The position numbers and the translations under genes are program-made. Of a stretch of 64,000 nucleotides of DNA, positions 63,098 through 64,000 are shown piece after piece. The notes under the pieces are model-generated. The model saw nothing but the letters and a program-made list of their open reading frames with translations. It was not told the origin of the DNA and did not search any database. Position 1 is the first letter of the stretch. Each line of letters begins with the position of its first letter. This DNA comes from Cristatella mucedo (taxonomy: Eukaryota > Bryozoa > Phylactolaemata > Cristatellidae): positions 2,208,501 through 2,272,500 of the forward strand of contig WPIO01000011.1 of assembly GCA_009760855.2 (NCBI GenBank), given 5' to 3'.

Positions 63098-64000
63098 GTG
63101 ATGTATCTCCGTCTGTAACTCCACAAAGCCATAAAGACTTTGAGAGTGTAACGCTTTTTTGGTAGCCCAGCCAATAGGGAATTGCAATAACCAAGTCGAG
63201 ACAGAACTAAGGAGCTAGTTAAATCTTCTGCAAGTCACTGAGGAAGACAGCTCCTAATCTTGGAAAGGGATCGGACGTGATGGCTAGCTGTAGAAGCATT
63301 CTTCTGAATGAAGCTTTTAAAATTGAGGCAGCTGTCGAAAACGACACCTGAATTTCGAGCAAGTGGTGATGGTCGCACAACAGCATCGCCTATTAGAAGA
63401 GCAAAGTCTTTTAATCCAGCCACTCGCTTATGGTGTCCTGTGAGCAGCAGTTTGGTTTTATCGTCATTTAGTTTCAAGAAGTTTTTCACCGTCTAGGATC
63501 GAATGTCGGCAAGGCAAGCATCCAGTTTCTCAGATACTGCAATAGATTCCGACGGTTTGAATGACAAATACAGTTGATTATCGTCAGCATAAAAGTGATA
63601 TCCAATTACATGGGCCTTAATCACTTTTTCCAGAGGTTGAGTATAAATAGAGAACAGCAAGGGACCGAGGACATACCCTTGAGGGACTCCACAGGTGACC
63701 CGTCTCGTGTGTGATATCTGATCCCACAAGACACGGATTGAACACGATCAGACAAGTATGATCTAAACCAAGCCAGTGCTTCGTCTACCAGACCGATCGT
63801 TGTTCTCAATCGTTCAAGCAGAACTTCGTGATCAATGGTATCAAAGGCAGCAGACAGATCTAGCAGAGCTAGGGCAGTGACATTGCCGTCGTCGTTGCCA
63901 CGTAGAATGTCACTGTTAACACAGAGGAGAGCAGTTTCAGTGGAGTGCTGCCTCTTGAACCCCGATTGAAATGTTTCTGACATTTCATTCTTTTCAATAT
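63098..64000 (-). mobile_element. L2-B retrotransposon, continues past the window
   Basis: Minus strand from the window edge: RT fingers/palm ([53 protein letters not shown]), [40 protein letters not shown] and [18 protein letters not shown]. Then an internal deletion removes the thumb and most of the 3' UTR, leaving the tail GGCTTTGTGGAGTTACAGAC at 63108-63130. Confidence 0.9.
63235..63983 (-). pseudogene. L2-B reverse transcriptase, frameshift and stop
   Basis: The longest RT segment in the window. The YADD catalytic box is intact (the following residue is Asn rather than the usual Thr). A frameshift near 63715-63725 separates the DLSAAFD part from GVPQG, and a stop at 63493-63495 (TAG, minus) interrupts ADIRS/KNFLKL. 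Not functional as it stands. Confidence 0.85.

Overview
The window is nuclear DNA of a multicellular animal. It holds a spliced animal gene with eight coding exons, GT..AG introns with conserved phases, and dozens of decayed copies of L2-type non-LTR retrotransposons with tRNA-derived SINEs. There are no operons, ribosome binding sites or compact bacterial-style genes. I cannot fix the phylum; an invertebrate is a reasonable guess from the repeat families and the modest intron sizes.

The one gene I can identify with confidence is WWOX (WW-domain oxidoreductase), on the plus strand from 2064 to 22449. Its exons are 2064-2167, 3154-3218, 3321-3378, 6853-7061, 7238-7433, 7662-7847, 20475-20739 and 22225-22449. 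Joined, they give 1308 nt, or 435 residues plus stop: two N-terminal WW domains, a basic nuclear-targeting stretch, and a short-chain dehydrogenase/reductase domain with TGANGGIG and YNLSK motifs. Exon lengths and phases match the vertebrate gene almost exactly, except that vertebrate exons 5 and 6 are one 196-nt exon here and the linker is about 10 residues longer. The largest intron (12.6 kb, 7848-20474) holds L2 copies, two scrambled Tc1-like transposon remnants, an AT-rich tract and two perfect hairpins. The last intron holds the tail of a pogo/Tigger-like transposase. A (CAG)15 tract lies 126 nt past the stop codon.

From about 22.5 kb to the right edge the window is mostly repeat debris. 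I separate two well-defined L2 families: L2-A with an (ATT)n tail and L2-B with a (TTACA)n tail. More diverged L2-like fragments (C, D) are also present. Two tRNA-derived SINE families occur: S1, whose 3' tail copies the L2-A 3' stem-loop, and S2, with a different tail. Several copies are nested, which gives relative ages. Other features are a 14-bp minisatellite with a 56-bp higher-order unit (34207-34528), a 27-bp-arm perfect inverted repeat (50527-50586) at the 5' end of an L2-B copy, a 72-nt pre-miRNA-like hairpin (33429-33500), and long GA, CT and AT microsatellites.

Four short segments look like exons of unidentified genes (30256-30350 plus; 38296-38496 minus; 58888-58961 with 59155-59180 plus). 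The 56-62 kb region is strongly GC- and CpG-rich and may be the 5' end of another gene, but I cannot name one. No prokaryotic-style system, CRISPR array or bona fide RNA gene was found.
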